Below, one piece after another: positions 27,451 to 36,252 of a stretch of 64,000 nucleotides of DNA. Source of the stretch: Streptococcus suis. GTDB lineage: Bacteria > Bacillota > Bacilli > Lactobacillales > Streptococcaceae. A model generated the notes under the pieces. The model had not been told where the DNA came from and made no database searches. It saw nothing but the letters and a program-made list of their open reading frames with translations. Where the stretch lies: the NCBI GenBank assembly GCA_029593465.1, contig JAKTNK010000007.1:1-64000 (forward strand). The letters are read 5' to 3'. A program made the position numbers and the translations under genes. Each line of letters opens with the position of its first letter. Within the stretch, counting starts at the first letter, position 1.

Positions 27451-28173
27451 ATGAATATTGGAGTTATTTTTGCTGGCGGTGTTGGTTCACGCATGCGTTC
27501 CAAAGGAAAACCGAAACAATTTTTAGAGGTTCATGGCAAGCCCATTATTGTTCACACCTTAGAGATTTTTGAAAACTGCTCTGCCATTGATGCAACTGTT
27601 GTGGTGTGTGTTAGTGATTGGTTAACTTATATGGATGAACTGGTTTTGAAATTTAACCTGAAGAAGGTGAAAGTGATAGTACCTGGAGGAGAAACAGGGC
27701 AATTATCCATTTTTAATGGCTTAGAAGCTGCAGAAAAAATTGCAAGTGGCCAAGATGACATTGTTCTTATTCACGATGGTGTTAGACCCCTGATAAATGA
27801 GTCTGTTTTAGAGCAAAATATTGAGACCGTTAAACAATCCGGTTCGGCCATCACTTCCGTGGCTGCGAAAGAAACGGTTGTTCTTATCAATGAGGAACAG
27901 GTGATTGATGAAGTTGTTGATCGTACAAGGTCTTACATTGCCAAGGCGCCGCAAAGTTTTTACCTCAAAGATATCTTAGCAGTGGAACGTGACGCTATTT
28001 CAAAAGGCATTACAAATGCTATTGACTCAAGTACTTTAATGGGGATGTACAATAAACCTTTAACCATCGTTGAAGGCCCTTATGAAAATATTAAGATAAC
28101 CACACCAGATGATTTCTACACCTTTAAGGCACTCTTTGATGCCCGTGAAAATGCACAGATATTTGGAATTTAG
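27451..28173 (+). CDS. IspD/TarI-like cytidylyltransferase
   Basis: Forms a CDP-alcohol from CTP and a polyol or sugar phosphate. The 240-residue protein has the nucleotide-binding FAGGVGSRMRSKGKPKQFLE, then IHDGVRPLI and the TPDDFYTF end typical of IspD and TarI. GGAAGGAG at 27435-27442 supports ATG 27451. Standing between a LicD transferase and an SDR reductase, a role in activating a polyol phosphate (ribitol-, arabinitol- or glucitol-type) is more likely than isoprenoid synthesis. Sequence alone does not separate IspD from TarI with certainty. Confidence 0.85.
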   Translation: MNIGVIFAGGVGSRMRSKGKPKQFLEVHGKPIIVHTLEIFENCSAIDATVVVCVSDWLTYMDELVLKFNLKKVKVIVPGGETGQLSIFNGLEAAEKIASGQDDIVLIHDGVRPLINESVLEQNIETVKQSGSAITSVAAKETVVLINEEQVIDEVVDRTRSYIAKAPQSFYLKDILAVERDAISKGITNAIDSSTLMGMYNKPLTIVEGPYENIKITTPDDFYTFKALFDARENAQIFGI

Positions 28174-28175
28174 AT

Positions 28176-29231
28176 ATGATTAGTTATAATAACCAGATTG
28201 TTCAAGATGATTTGCAAGCCATTGTTTCTGCGACTTACCTCGATTGGCAACAGTTACAAGGGAAAACAGTGCTCATTACTGGCGCTAATGGGATGTTAGC
28301 GACCTATATGGTTTATGTGCTGGCTTATTTAAACGAGCATCATCAAGCGGATATCTGTATTTTAGCTACTGCTCGTAACTTGGAAAAGGCCAAAAAGCGC
28401 TTTTTGGGATTAGATGATGTTGCAGGCTTTCAACTGCTTCAGCATGATGTTAATGTTGACTTGGTTTATGAAGGAGATGTTGATTATATTATTCATGCAG
28501 CAAGCAATGCGAGTCCGCGGTTTATCTTAAGTGACCCTGTTGGCATCATTAAAGCTAATACTTTGGGTACGATGAATCTGTTGGAGTTTGCCAAGGAGAA
28601 ATCCTTGAGTAACTTCCTGTTTTTATCCACGCGTGAGATTTACGGTAAAGCTATTAAAGATGATATCGATGAAGAGGCTTATGGCGCTTTTGATATTTTA
28701 GAAAGTCGAGCATGCTATCCAGAAAGTAAGCGTATGGCAGAAACAATGTTGCAGGCTTACTATGATCAATACCGTATTCCCTTTACAATCGCTCGCTTAG
28801 CTCATTCCTATGGCCCAGGGATGGAACTGGCCAATGACGGTCGTATTATGAGTGATTTACTGCATAATGTCGTCTCTAAAGAGGATATTGTTCTTAAAAG
28901 TGATGGTAGTGCAGAACGTGCATTTTGTTATTTATCAGATGCAGTCACAGGCCTATTCACCATTCTTTTAAAAGGTGAGATTGGTCAAGCTTATAATGTG
29001 GCTAATGAAGATGAGCCTATTAAGATTCGTGACTTAGCCCAATTATTGATTGAGACTTTCCCTGAACGCCAGTTGAACCTTATCTTTAACATCCCTAAAG
29101 AAATGGGGAAAGGATACAGTAAAATGGGGCGAACTCAATTGGATACGAGAAAGTTAGAACAGCTAGGATGGACCAAAAAAATGAGCTTACAAGAGGGTGT
29201 TCAAAAAACAGTGGAAAGTTTTGAGGCATAG
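28176..29231 (+). CDS. Extended SDR, NAD-dependent epimerase/reductase family
   Basis: A 351-residue short-chain dehydrogenase of the nucleotide-sugar epimerase/dehydratase fold: VLITGANGMLATYMVYV, IIHAASNASP, LSTREIYG and the catalytic YPESKRMAE. Active-site spacing is intact. It begins 2 bp after the cytidylyltransferase stop. A cytidylyltransferase next to an SDR is the layout used for CDP-arabinitol and CDP-mannitol in pneumococcal capsules. A CDP-ketose reductase giving a CDP-polyol is therefore an attractive guess, but epimerase activity on an NDP-sugar cannot be excluded. Confidence 0.8.
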   Translation: MISYNNQIVQDDLQAIVSATYLDWQQLQGKTVLITGANGMLATYMVYVLAYLNEHHQADICILATARNLEKAKKRFLGLDDVAGFQLLQHDVNVDLVYEGDVDYIIHAASNASPRFILSDPVGIIKANTLGTMNLLEFAKEKSLSNFLFLSTREIYGKAIKDDIDEEAYGAFDILESRACYPESKRMAETMLQAYYDQYRIPFTIARLAHSYGPGMELANDGRIMSDLLHNVVSKEDIVLKSDGSAERAFCYLSDAVTGLFTILLKGEIGQAYNVANEDEPIKIRDLAQLLIETFPERQLNLIFNIPKEMGKGYSKMGRTQLDTRKLEQLGWTKKMSLQEGVQKTVESFEA

Positions 29232-29233
29232 AT

Positions 29234-30172
29234 ATGGTAAAAACCGCAGTGCTCATGGCGACTTATAATGGACAAGATTTTATCACAGAGCAGTTAGATT
29301 CCATTCGTCAACAAACGTTGAAACCAGACTATGTTTTGATGAGGGATGATTGTTCGACGGATGCTACTGTTAAGGTGGTGACAGACTATATTGCAAACCA
29401 TCAGCTAGAAGGATGGTCTATTGTCAGAAATGACACCAATCTTAATTGGCGGCGCAATTTTAGAGAGTTATTAAAGGATGCTCTGGACTTGGAAGTCGAC
29501 TACGTTTTTTTTAGCGATCAAGACGATACTTGGTATCTGGATAAAAATGAAAGCCAAGTCTATCAAATGGAGAAAAATCCATCGATTGATGTACTTAGTG
29601 GAGATATTGATGTGATCACTTTGGGTGAAGGAGCAACGGTTCCTGATAATTTCCAATTTGCAGACAACATGAGCGAACTGTCTAAGTACCCTTTTGATAT
29701 GAGCTACCATAATTACCGCCAAGGATGGACTTTTTGCATTCGAAAAACATTTGTCAGCCAAGTCATGGAACATTATAGTGACCAGCTAGTCTTATCACAT
29801 GATAATTTGATGACGGGAATTTCTGGAGTATTGGGGAGTGGCTATAATCTCAATCGACCTGTCGGGCTTCATAAACGACATGGTGGAAATGCTAGTGGAA
29901 ACCTCTTAAACTTAAAGAGTTCAAGGGATCATCATTTACAGGATTTGACTTTTGTAGCTAGTTACTATCGTATTTTAGTGGGTGTTTTGCACCAGAAGAG
30001 TGATGATAATCTTGATCTAGCAGCTTGCTACCAAGCCTTTGCTCAAAAGCGTTTGGAGAATGCTCAAAATCGTCGCTGGCTTGCAACGTTGAAACAAATC
30101 ATCACCCAAAAACCTTTTTATGATAGCTTTTCCAATCGTATGAGGGATCTTGTTTTCCTGACCAAAAAATAA
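29234..30172 (+). CDS. Family 2 glycosyltransferase, rhamnosyltransferase-like
   Basis: A 312-residue cytoplasmic GT-A enzyme: VLMATYNGQDFITEQLDS, LMRDDCSTDATVK and VFFSDQDDTWYLDKN with the metal-binding aspartates, and HKRHGGNASGN later. It is related in layout to the enzyme at 22831-23775, suggesting a gene family expanded inside the operon. It starts 2 bp after the SDR stop with only a weak GAGG signal, so translation is probably coupled. Likely adds a rhamnose or another sugar to backbone or side chain. Confidence 0.83.
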   Translation: MVKTAVLMATYNGQDFITEQLDSIRQQTLKPDYVLMRDDCSTDATVKVVTDYIANHQLEGWSIVRNDTNLNWRRNFRELLKDALDLEVDYVFFSDQDDTWYLDKNESQVYQMEKNPSIDVLSGDIDVITLGEGATVPDNFQFADNMSELSKYPFDMSYHNYRQGWTFCIRKTFVSQVMEHYSDQLVLSHDNLMTGISGVLGSGYNLNRPVGLHKRHGGNASGNLLNLKSSRDHHLQDLTFVASYYRILVGVLHQKSDDNLDLAACYQAFAQKRLENAQNRRWLATLKQIITQKPFYDSFSNRMRDLVFLTKK

Positions 30173-30184
30173 ATTGGAGTAAAA

Positions 30185-31540
30185 ATGAATTCAAAATTAT
30201 TTTCTGTCTTTGAAGAAAATCATATTCATAAAGTCTTTTTAGTATTGGGCATGTCTCTAGGAACTCTTCTTTGTCTCTTCATGCCTTTGTTCAATGCTCC
30301 TGATGGGCAATATCATTTAGCTGTTTCTGGCCGCATCGCTCATAGCATTGTTGATACGTCGCGCTATGGTGAATATATTGTGACGTCAGGTATGAGTCGG
30401 CAAAGGTCTTCATACAAAGATGGCACGCATTTTGAGAAATACTATTTGAATAAGGCTCATTTTGTTAAACCGTCAGCTGTGCCACGAAATATCAGATATA
30501 GCCAGATTGACTTTGTCTTTTGGGGACATGTGGTACCAGCCATTGGGTTAGGGATAGGCAAACTCATTTACCCCTCTCTAGGTGTCATGGTGACTTCAGC
30601 GCGCTTGCTTAGTTTAATCGTTTGTGTGACGGCTCTTTATTTTATTATTAAGCATTTAAAGGCAGCCAAATATATTTATTTTTTAGTATTTTTGAGTCCG
30701 GTTGCATTGAATGCTTTTGCGAGTCTTTCCTATGACGGGACTGGCTTTGTCTTGGTCGCTTTGTTTACCAGTATTGTGATTAATATTAGTGTCGATCGAG
30801 AGTTGTCTAAAAAGCGAAGGAAATGGCTTTATGCCGCTGGTTTTCTCCTTGTCATAGCGACAAAATGGAACTATTGGTTACTACTCGCTTGGATTCCTTT
30901 TTTAGAGTATTGCTATAATCCTTCACTTTCTCACCTCCGTGAGAAAGTAATGGTACAAAAGCGTCTATTATGGCAGCATAAAAAACGTTTGGCTCTAGTA
31001 ATCGGAAGTGCAGTAGTTATGATGCTAGCGTTAACTTGGTTCCTAACTCGTAATCATGGTGGCATTTTTGTTGTCATTAGGCGTTATCTGATGACTTTTG
31101 GTTACAGCTATGCTGGACTTGGTGTTCATAATAATGATTTAACCTCATGGTTAGCTTCGCCCTACCCTGAATTTAACTTTATGCCAACTTGGACAACCTC
31201 AGTTTGGTACCTTTTCTTCTTTTTGGTATTGTTGGCAGAAAAAAAACGTATTGTCAATATTAAGGTTTCCTATTTCGCACTCTTCCTCTTCCTTGTGGGG
31301 GTTATTGGGGTTTTCTACATTATGCTGGATTATAATGGTGCTTCAACGAGCTATATTGAAGGGGTTCAGGGACGCTATTTTACCCCAACCTTGGTTCTGC
31401 TTCAGCTCTTTTTTTCGGGAATTAATGCTGGTTTGAATCAAGCAGGCAAGCGACTTATTCCAATAGGCGTATCATTGTTAGCAGTTATATCAAATGTCCT
31501 GCTATTATTTGATACAGTCATTGCACTGATGATGAGATAA
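30185..31540 (+). CDS. DUF2142 multi-pass membrane protein
   Basis: A 451-residue integral membrane protein with about 9-11 helices. The early part LFMPLFNAPDGQYHLAVSGRIA carries the conserved acidic PDxxxH-like motif just after the first helix, as in DUF2142 proteins and many GT-C fold glycosyltransferases, where the acidic residue sits on the outer face. It may use lipid-linked sugars to modify the polysaccharide outside, or act as the polymerase that is otherwise not recognisable in this operon. The flippase gene follows 4 bp after its stop. Function inferred from family and context. Confidence 0.78.
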   Translation: MNSKLFSVFEENHIHKVFLVLGMSLGTLLCLFMPLFNAPDGQYHLAVSGRIAHSIVDTSRYGEYIVTSGMSRQRSSYKDGTHFEKYYLNKAHFVKPSAVPRNIRYSQIDFVFWGHVVPAIGLGIGKLIYPSLGVMVTSARLLSLIVCVTALYFIIKHLKAAKYIYFLVFLSPVALNAFASLSYDGTGFVLVALFTSIVINISVDRELSKKRRKWLYAAGFLLVIATKWNYWLLLAWIPFLEYCYNPSLSHLREKVMVQKRLLWQHKKRLALVIGSAVVMMLALTWFLTRNHGGIFVVIRRYLMTFGYSYAGLGVHNNDLTSWLASPYPEFNFMPTWTTSVWYLFFFLVLLAEKKRIVNIKVSYFALFLFLVGVIGVFYIMLDYNGASTSYIEGVQGRYFTPTLVLLQLFFSGINAGLNQAGKRLIPIGVSLLAVISNVLLLFDTVIALMMR

Positions 31541-31544
31541 GACG

Positions 31545-32957
31545 ATGAAATTAATAAAAAACATGTTTTATAACGCTAGTTATCAGATATTAGCGATTAT
31601 ACTACCTTTAATAACAGTTCCCTATGTGACAAGGGTTCTGTCTAGCACAGGCGTAGGTATCAATGCCTATACCTTTTCTATTGTTACCTATTTTAATTTA
31701 ATAGCAGCCCTAGGGATTTTAATTTACGGGAATCGTGAAATTGCCTTTGTACAAAACAATAAATACAAACGTAGTAAGGTATTTTGGGAACTCGTTTTCT
31801 TAAAATTTATTTCTAGCTCTCTTGCCTTAGCCTTGTTTCTAGGCTTTATTGTCACCCAAAAAAATTGGCAGTTTTACTTTTTGCTACAAAGTATCAATAT
31901 TTTAGCGACCATGTTTGATATTTCATGGTACTTCATTGGGAGAGAAGATTTTAAGAAGATTGTCGTCCGAAATACAGCCATTAAATTAGCCGTAGCTATT
32001 TTAACGTTTACCATTGTTAAAGATGAATCGGACTTGGGATTGTATATTTTCTTACTGGCATTTTCATTGTTAGCGGGTAACCTAACGGTTTGGCCTTTCT
32101 TAAAAAAAGAAATCGTTTGGATTCCCTTGCGAAAATTGCATATTTGGAAGCATCTCGTTCCATCATTACATCTTTTACTACCACAAATGATGATGCAGCT
32201 GTATCTATCTTTAAATAAAAGTTTACTTGGGATGATGGATGGCGTTGTCAGTTCCGGCTTTTTTGATCAATCAGATAAAATTGTTCGTGTCTGTTTCACG
32301 TTGGTGACAGCTTTAGGAGGCGTTTTTTTACCACGGTTATCAAACCTTTTCTCTCGCAATAAGCAAGAAGAAGCCCGGCAATTGGTGATTAAACTAATCC
32401 ATATTAGCAATGCCATTTCTTATCTTCTAGTCGCTGGGATTATCGGTGTGTCGTCAACCTTTGCCGTTTTCTTTTTAGGAAAGGGATTTGAACCAGTAGG
32501 GCCGATATTAGCCGTTCATTCATTAATTATTTTGATGATTTCTTATGGTAATGCCCTAGGAGCCCAATACCTCCTAGCTTCTGCTAGAACCAAAGATTAT
32601 AGTTATTCCGCCTTAGCGGGATTGGTGACTAACATTATTTTGAATCTTATCTTAATCCCTAAATTTGGGACGATGGGAGCGGTCATTACTTCAGTAGCTA
32701 CGGAATTTGCCGTTTCGGCCTACCAAGCCTATTCTCTCAGACGTATTTTTAGCTGGCAGGACCTCTTTAGTGGTTTATGGAAATATATTATTTCAGCTCT
32801 TTTAGTTGTCTTAACCCTAACTTACTTAAATCAAGTCTTACCTGTAACCATTGTTAACTATCTCTTACAAGCCATCGTAGGTTTTGTGATATATTCGGTA
32901 TCCTTAGTGGTTCTAAAGGCTCCTATTGTTACCATTGTCAAATCATTTAGAAAATAG
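31545..32957 (+). CDS. Polysaccharide flippase (Wzx-type)
   Basis: A 470-residue member of the MATE/MOP polysaccharide export group, with about 12-14 helices starting KNMFYNASYQILAIILPLITVPYVTRVLSSTGVG, the classical Wzx N-terminus (only part quoted). It should move lipid-linked oligosaccharide across the membrane. Its presence argues for a Wzx-type export step for at least part of the polymer. No ABC transporter pair of the RgpC/RgpD type is found in the operon. It is packed closely between the DUF2142 and GT4 genes. Confidence 0.88.
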   Translation: MKLIKNMFYNASYQILAIILPLITVPYVTRVLSSTGVGINAYTFSIVTYFNLIAALGILIYGNREIAFVQNNKYKRSKVFWELVFLKFISSSLALALFLGFIVTQKNWQFYFLLQSINILATMFDISWYFIGREDFKKIVVRNTAIKLAVAILTFTIVKDESDLGLYIFLLAFSLLAGNLTVWPFLKKEIVWIPLRKLHIWKHLVPSLHLLLPQMMMQLYLSLNKSLLGMMDGVVSSGFFDQSDKIVRVCFTLVTALGGVFLPRLSNLFSRNKQEEARQLVIKLIHISNAISYLLVAGIIGVSSTFAVFFLGKGFEPVGPILAVHSLIILMISYGNALGAQYLLASARTKDYSYSALAGLVTNIILNLILIPKFGTMGAVITSVATEFAVSAYQAYSLRRIFSWQDLFSGLWKYIISALLVVLTLTYLNQVLPVTIVNYLLQAIVGFVIYSVSLVVLKAPIVTIVKSFRK

Positions 32958-32974
32958 TTTAGGATGATGCTAAT

Positions 32975-34132
32975 ATGAAAACAACAAAAACCGTCGTCTT
33001 TTTTTCAGGATTTTATCTCCCCTTTTTGGGAGGAGTCGAACGTTTTACGGAAAAATTAACGCAACAACTAGTACAACAGGGTTATCGCGTGATTATTGTC
33101 GTTTCCCAACATGATGATGCCTTACCAACTATCGAGGAAGAGGATTCTGTGACCATTTACCGATTGCCTAGTTATTCTCTCTTCAAAAGACGTTATCCCA
33201 TTTTACATCGTAACCAAGCCTTTGAAGACATTATGGCTCGATTAGAAAATGAATCCATTGATGCCGTGATTTGCAATACCCGTTTTCAGTTGACAACAGC
33301 TATCGGTGTTCGTTTTGCCAAGCGTAGAGGAATTGAACCGATGATTATCGACCATGGTAGTAGCCATTTTACGGTTGGCAATAAGGTGTTAGATTTTTTT
33401 GGTGCGATTTATGAGCACCTACTGACAGCCTATCTCAAGCGTTATTGCCGTCATTTCTACGCCGTTTCTTACCGTAGCCTTGCTTGGCTAGAGCATTTTA
33501 ACATCATCGGTGAGGGTGTTATCTATAACTCTGTGGATGATGATTTGTATGAGCGGTTTTCAGACAAAGTATTGTCACCAACTCTAAACGATAAATTAGT
33601 GGTCACTTTTGCAGGGAGACTTATTCGTGAAAAAGGGATTGAGCTATTGCTAGACGCTTACAGCGACTTTCCAGAGACCGATGATAAGGTACTGATGATT
33701 GCAGGAGACGGCCCTATTCTGGAACGCTTAAAAGCCACCTATAAACGTTCAGATATTGTTTTTCTGGGAAAGCTTGACTTTGAGCAAACCATGTCCCTCA
33801 TGAGTCAAACGGATATTTTTGTTTATCCATCCATGTTTCCAGAAGGTCTGCCGACATCTATCTTAGAGGCGGGTAGTTTAAAATCAGCTGTGATTGCAAC
33901 AGACAGAGGTGGCACAAAAGAAGTGATTAATAGCGATTCATTAGGCATTATTATCGAAGAAAACAAAGAGTCTCTTCAGGCAGCTTTAAGTGATTTATTT
34001 ACAGATTTAGAAAAGCGGGAACAGATGAAAGATAATCTTCACCAGCGCATCCGAGAGCAGTTTGTGTGGTCACAAACCATAAAACATTTAATCGCGACAT
34101 TTGACAAAATTAAAGCAGAAAACAAAGGATAA
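32975..34132 (+). CDS. Family 4 glycosyltransferase
   Basis: A 385-residue GT-B enzyme: GFYLPFLGGVERFTEKLTQQL at the N-terminus and the C-terminal donor-binding half with FAGRLIREKGIELLLDAY and EGLPTSILEAGSLKSAVIAT containing the EX7E pattern. Cytoplasmic and probably peripheral on the membrane. It is the last gene of the polysaccharide operon, 17 bp after the flippase, and a terminator follows at 34181-34209. The sugar transferred is unknown. Confidence 0.87.
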   Translation: MKTTKTVVFFSGFYLPFLGGVERFTEKLTQQLVQQGYRVIIVVSQHDDALPTIEEEDSVTIYRLPSYSLFKRRYPILHRNQAFEDIMARLENESIDAVICNTRFQLTTAIGVRFAKRRGIEPMIIDHGSSHFTVGNKVLDFFGAIYEHLLTAYLKRYCRHFYAVSYRSLAWLEHFNIIGEGVIYNSVDDDLYERFSDKVLSPTLNDKLVVTFAGRLIREKGIELLLDAYSDFPETDDKVLMIAGDGPILERLKATYKRSDIVFLGKLDFEQTMSLMSQTDIFVYPSMFPEGLPTSILEAGSLKSAVIATDRGGTKEVINSDSLGIIIEENKESLQAALSDLFTDLEKREQMKDNLHQRIREQFVWSQTIKHLIATFDKIKAENKG

Positions 34133-34180
34133 CGGATACCTAAAACATTATTTGAGAATTGATTATCTGAGTAAATTGTT

Positions 34181-34209
34181 AAAAGAAGGCTATTTTAGTC
34201 TTCTTTTTT
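34181..34209 (+). terminator. Terminator of the polysaccharide operon
   Basis: AAAAGAAGGCT pairs with AGTCTTCTTTT (one G-U) around a 5-base loop, with Ts after it. Confidence 0.75.
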
Positions 34210-34312
34210 AGTTGAAGGTGGGGACGCGTTTTTTAAGGGCCTTTCTGCAGTCCTTGCATGAAATGGTACTTGATAAATGTTATAATGAAAGCACATGTTA
34301 AGGGAGGTTATT

Positions 34313-35536
34313 ATGACAAGACGTGTCAAGAGTCTAGGCTCAAAGAAAAAGATTTTCATAGCTGTCGCAGTTTTGGCGCTAGTGATTGTTGGGGGTGGTT
34401 TGTATCGCTTGTCTCAATCAGGCGATACCAGTCAGTCGGCTACTGTTTACCAAACCAGCACGGTGACGAGTGGTAAGATAGCTTCTTCCACACTGTTATC
34501 AGGTACCGTATCAGCGCTGGCTGAGCAATACGTTTATTATGATGCTTCTAAAGGAAGTTCCGCAACTGTGACCGTTGAAGTAGGTCAACAGATTGGCCAA
34601 GGTCAACAGTTAGTGCAGTATGACGCAACGAGCGCACAAGCCAACTACGATATAGCTGTTCGTAATCTTAATAAGGTCGGACGTCAAATCAATGCTTTAC
34701 AAACTTATGGCACTCAAGCAGCAGTACCAACGACACCTGTTAGTCCTGAAGGGGCAGAGGGAGCTTCCAATCAAGTGGTCTCCGAACAAGTGACAGGGCA
34801 ATCCTATCAGCAACAGTTACAGGATTTATACGACGCTTATGCCGATGCTGAGGCTGAAGTCCAAAAAGCGCAAGATGCGCTCAATCAAACCGTTGTTGTC
34901 AGCGATGTTGATGGGACAGTTGTTGATGTTAACGATACCATCGATCCAGCAGCTAAAGAAAGTCAGGCTCTCGTTCATGTGTCAACGCAAGGCGAACTCC
35001 AAGTGACAGGAACGGTTACTGAATATGACTTAGCCACCTTGAAACAAGGTGATGCGGTTATCATCAAATCAAAAGTTTATCCAGATAAACAATGGCAAGG
35101 CAAAATCAGCAGTATCTCAGACTATCCCTTGCAATCGCCAGCTGCTGCGTCGGCTAATTCATCAGGGACAACTGGTGCTAAATATGAGTACAAAGTGGCT
35201 ATTACCAGTGATTTAGGAGCCTTGAAGCAAGGCTTTACCGTGTCAGTTGAAGTGGTTAACAATAGAGAGTCCCTCCTTGTACCAACCTCAGCAGTGGTGA
35301 CGGCAAAAGGGAAAAATTATGTTTGGCGTTATGATAAATTAAGCCACAAGGTTAGCAAGCAAGAAGTGAGTCTGGGTAGGGCCGATGCGAACTCGCAAGA
35401 AATCCTAAATGGTTTGTCTAAAGGGGATCGCTTTATCGCAAATCCAGACAAAGCCCTCAAAGAGGGGGACAAATTGAGCAAAGATGAAGTCACGACTGAA
35501 AAGACTCCAAATACAAACGACAAGGAGACTTCCTAA
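34313..35536 (+). CDS. MacA/YknX-like membrane fusion (adaptor) protein of an ABC exporter
   Basis: The ATG at 34313 has AGGGAGG in front, giving 407 residues. An N-terminal membrane anchor (about 13-33) is followed by a biotinyl-lipoyl-like half domain (VEVGQQIGQGQQLVQYD), a coiled-coil hairpin rich in Q, A and E (about 115-185), the second lipoyl half (VSDVDGTVVDVNDTI), and a beta-barrel region. The C-terminal tail is low complexity, with Lys, Asp and Thr. It overlaps the ATPase gene start (TAATG), so the three genes form an adaptor-ATPase-permease operon exporting an unknown compound. TATAAT at 34281-34286 is the likely -10. Confidence 0.88.
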   Translation: MTRRVKSLGSKKKIFIAVAVLALVIVGGGLYRLSQSGDTSQSATVYQTSTVTSGKIASSTLLSGTVSALAEQYVYYDASKGSSATVTVEVGQQIGQGQQLVQYDATSAQANYDIAVRNLNKVGRQINALQTYGTQAAVPTTPVSPEGAEGASNQVVSEQVTGQSYQQQLQDLYDAYADAEAEVQKAQDALNQTVVVSDVDGTVVDVNDTIDPAAKESQALVHVSTQGELQVTGTVTEYDLATLKQGDAVIIKSKVYPDKQWQGKISSISDYPLQSPAAASANSSGTTGAKYEYKVAITSDLGALKQGFTVSVEVVNNRESLLVPTSAVVTAKGKNYVWRYDKLSHKVSKQEVSLGRADANSQEILNGLSKGDRFIANPDKALKEGDKLSKDEVTTEKTPNTNDKETS

Positions 35537-36243
35537 TGACGGAACGTAAAGTTTTGATGCAACTAACAGGCATTACCAAGTCTTATCGGAATGGTGAGGA
35601 AGACCTGCAGGTGTTAAAAGGCATTGATTTAACCGTCTATGAGGGAGAGTTTCTGGCGATTATGGGACCTTCTGGCTCTGGAAAATCCACTCTTATGAAC
35701 ATTATTGGTCTCTTGGATAGACCGACTTATGGGACTTATGAACTGGCTGGAGAATCCGTCTCAGGCTTATCCAGTAAGGCATTGGCAAAGATGCGTAACC
35801 AAGAAATAGGTTTTGTTTTTCAGCAATTCTTCCTCTTATCGAAGATGACTGCTTTGCAGAATGTTGAACTACCCCTGATTTATGGTAATGTTGGGCTTAG
35901 CAAACGCAAGCGTTTAGCCAAAGAATTTTTAGAAAAGGTTGAACTGGGAGAGCGGATGCAGCACCTTCCGTCAGAGCTATCTGGTGGTCAAAAACAGCGA
36001 GTGGCGATTGCCAGAGCTTTGGTTAATAACCCTTCCATTATTCTAGCAGATGAGCCTACAGGAGCTCTTGACACTAAAACGGGGCAACAGATTATGACCT
36101 TGTTACAAGAGTTAAATGCAGAAGGAAAAACCATTATCATGGTTACGCATGAGCCAGAAATAGCAGACTATGCAAGTCGTAAGATTGTGATTCGCGACGG
36201 TAGTATGAGTTTGGATACCACAGAGAGTGTGCGCATAGAGTAG
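35536..36243 (+). CDS. MacB-type ABC transporter ATP-binding protein
   Basis: A 235-residue nucleotide-binding subunit. Walker A is GPSGSGKST (near 46-54), the Q-loop is FVFQQFF, the signature is LSGGQKQRVAIARAL and Walker B is [12 protein letters not shown], followed by the switch histidine in MVTHE. This is the LolD/MacB subfamily that works with FtsX-like permeases. It overlaps the adaptor gene by 1 bp and precedes the permease by 9 bp. Confidence 0.95.
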   Translation: MTERKVLMQLTGITKSYRNGEEDLQVLKGIDLTVYEGEFLAIMGPSGSGKSTLMNIIGLLDRPTYGTYELAGESVSGLSSKALAKMRNQEIGFVFQQFFLLSKMTALQNVELPLIYGNVGLSKRKRLAKEFLEKVELGERMQHLPSELSGGQKQRVAIARALVNNPSIILADEPTGALDTKTGQQIMTLLQELNAEGKTIIMVTHEPEIADYASRKIVIRDGSMSLDTTESVRIE

Positions 36244-36252
36244 GAGGACAGT

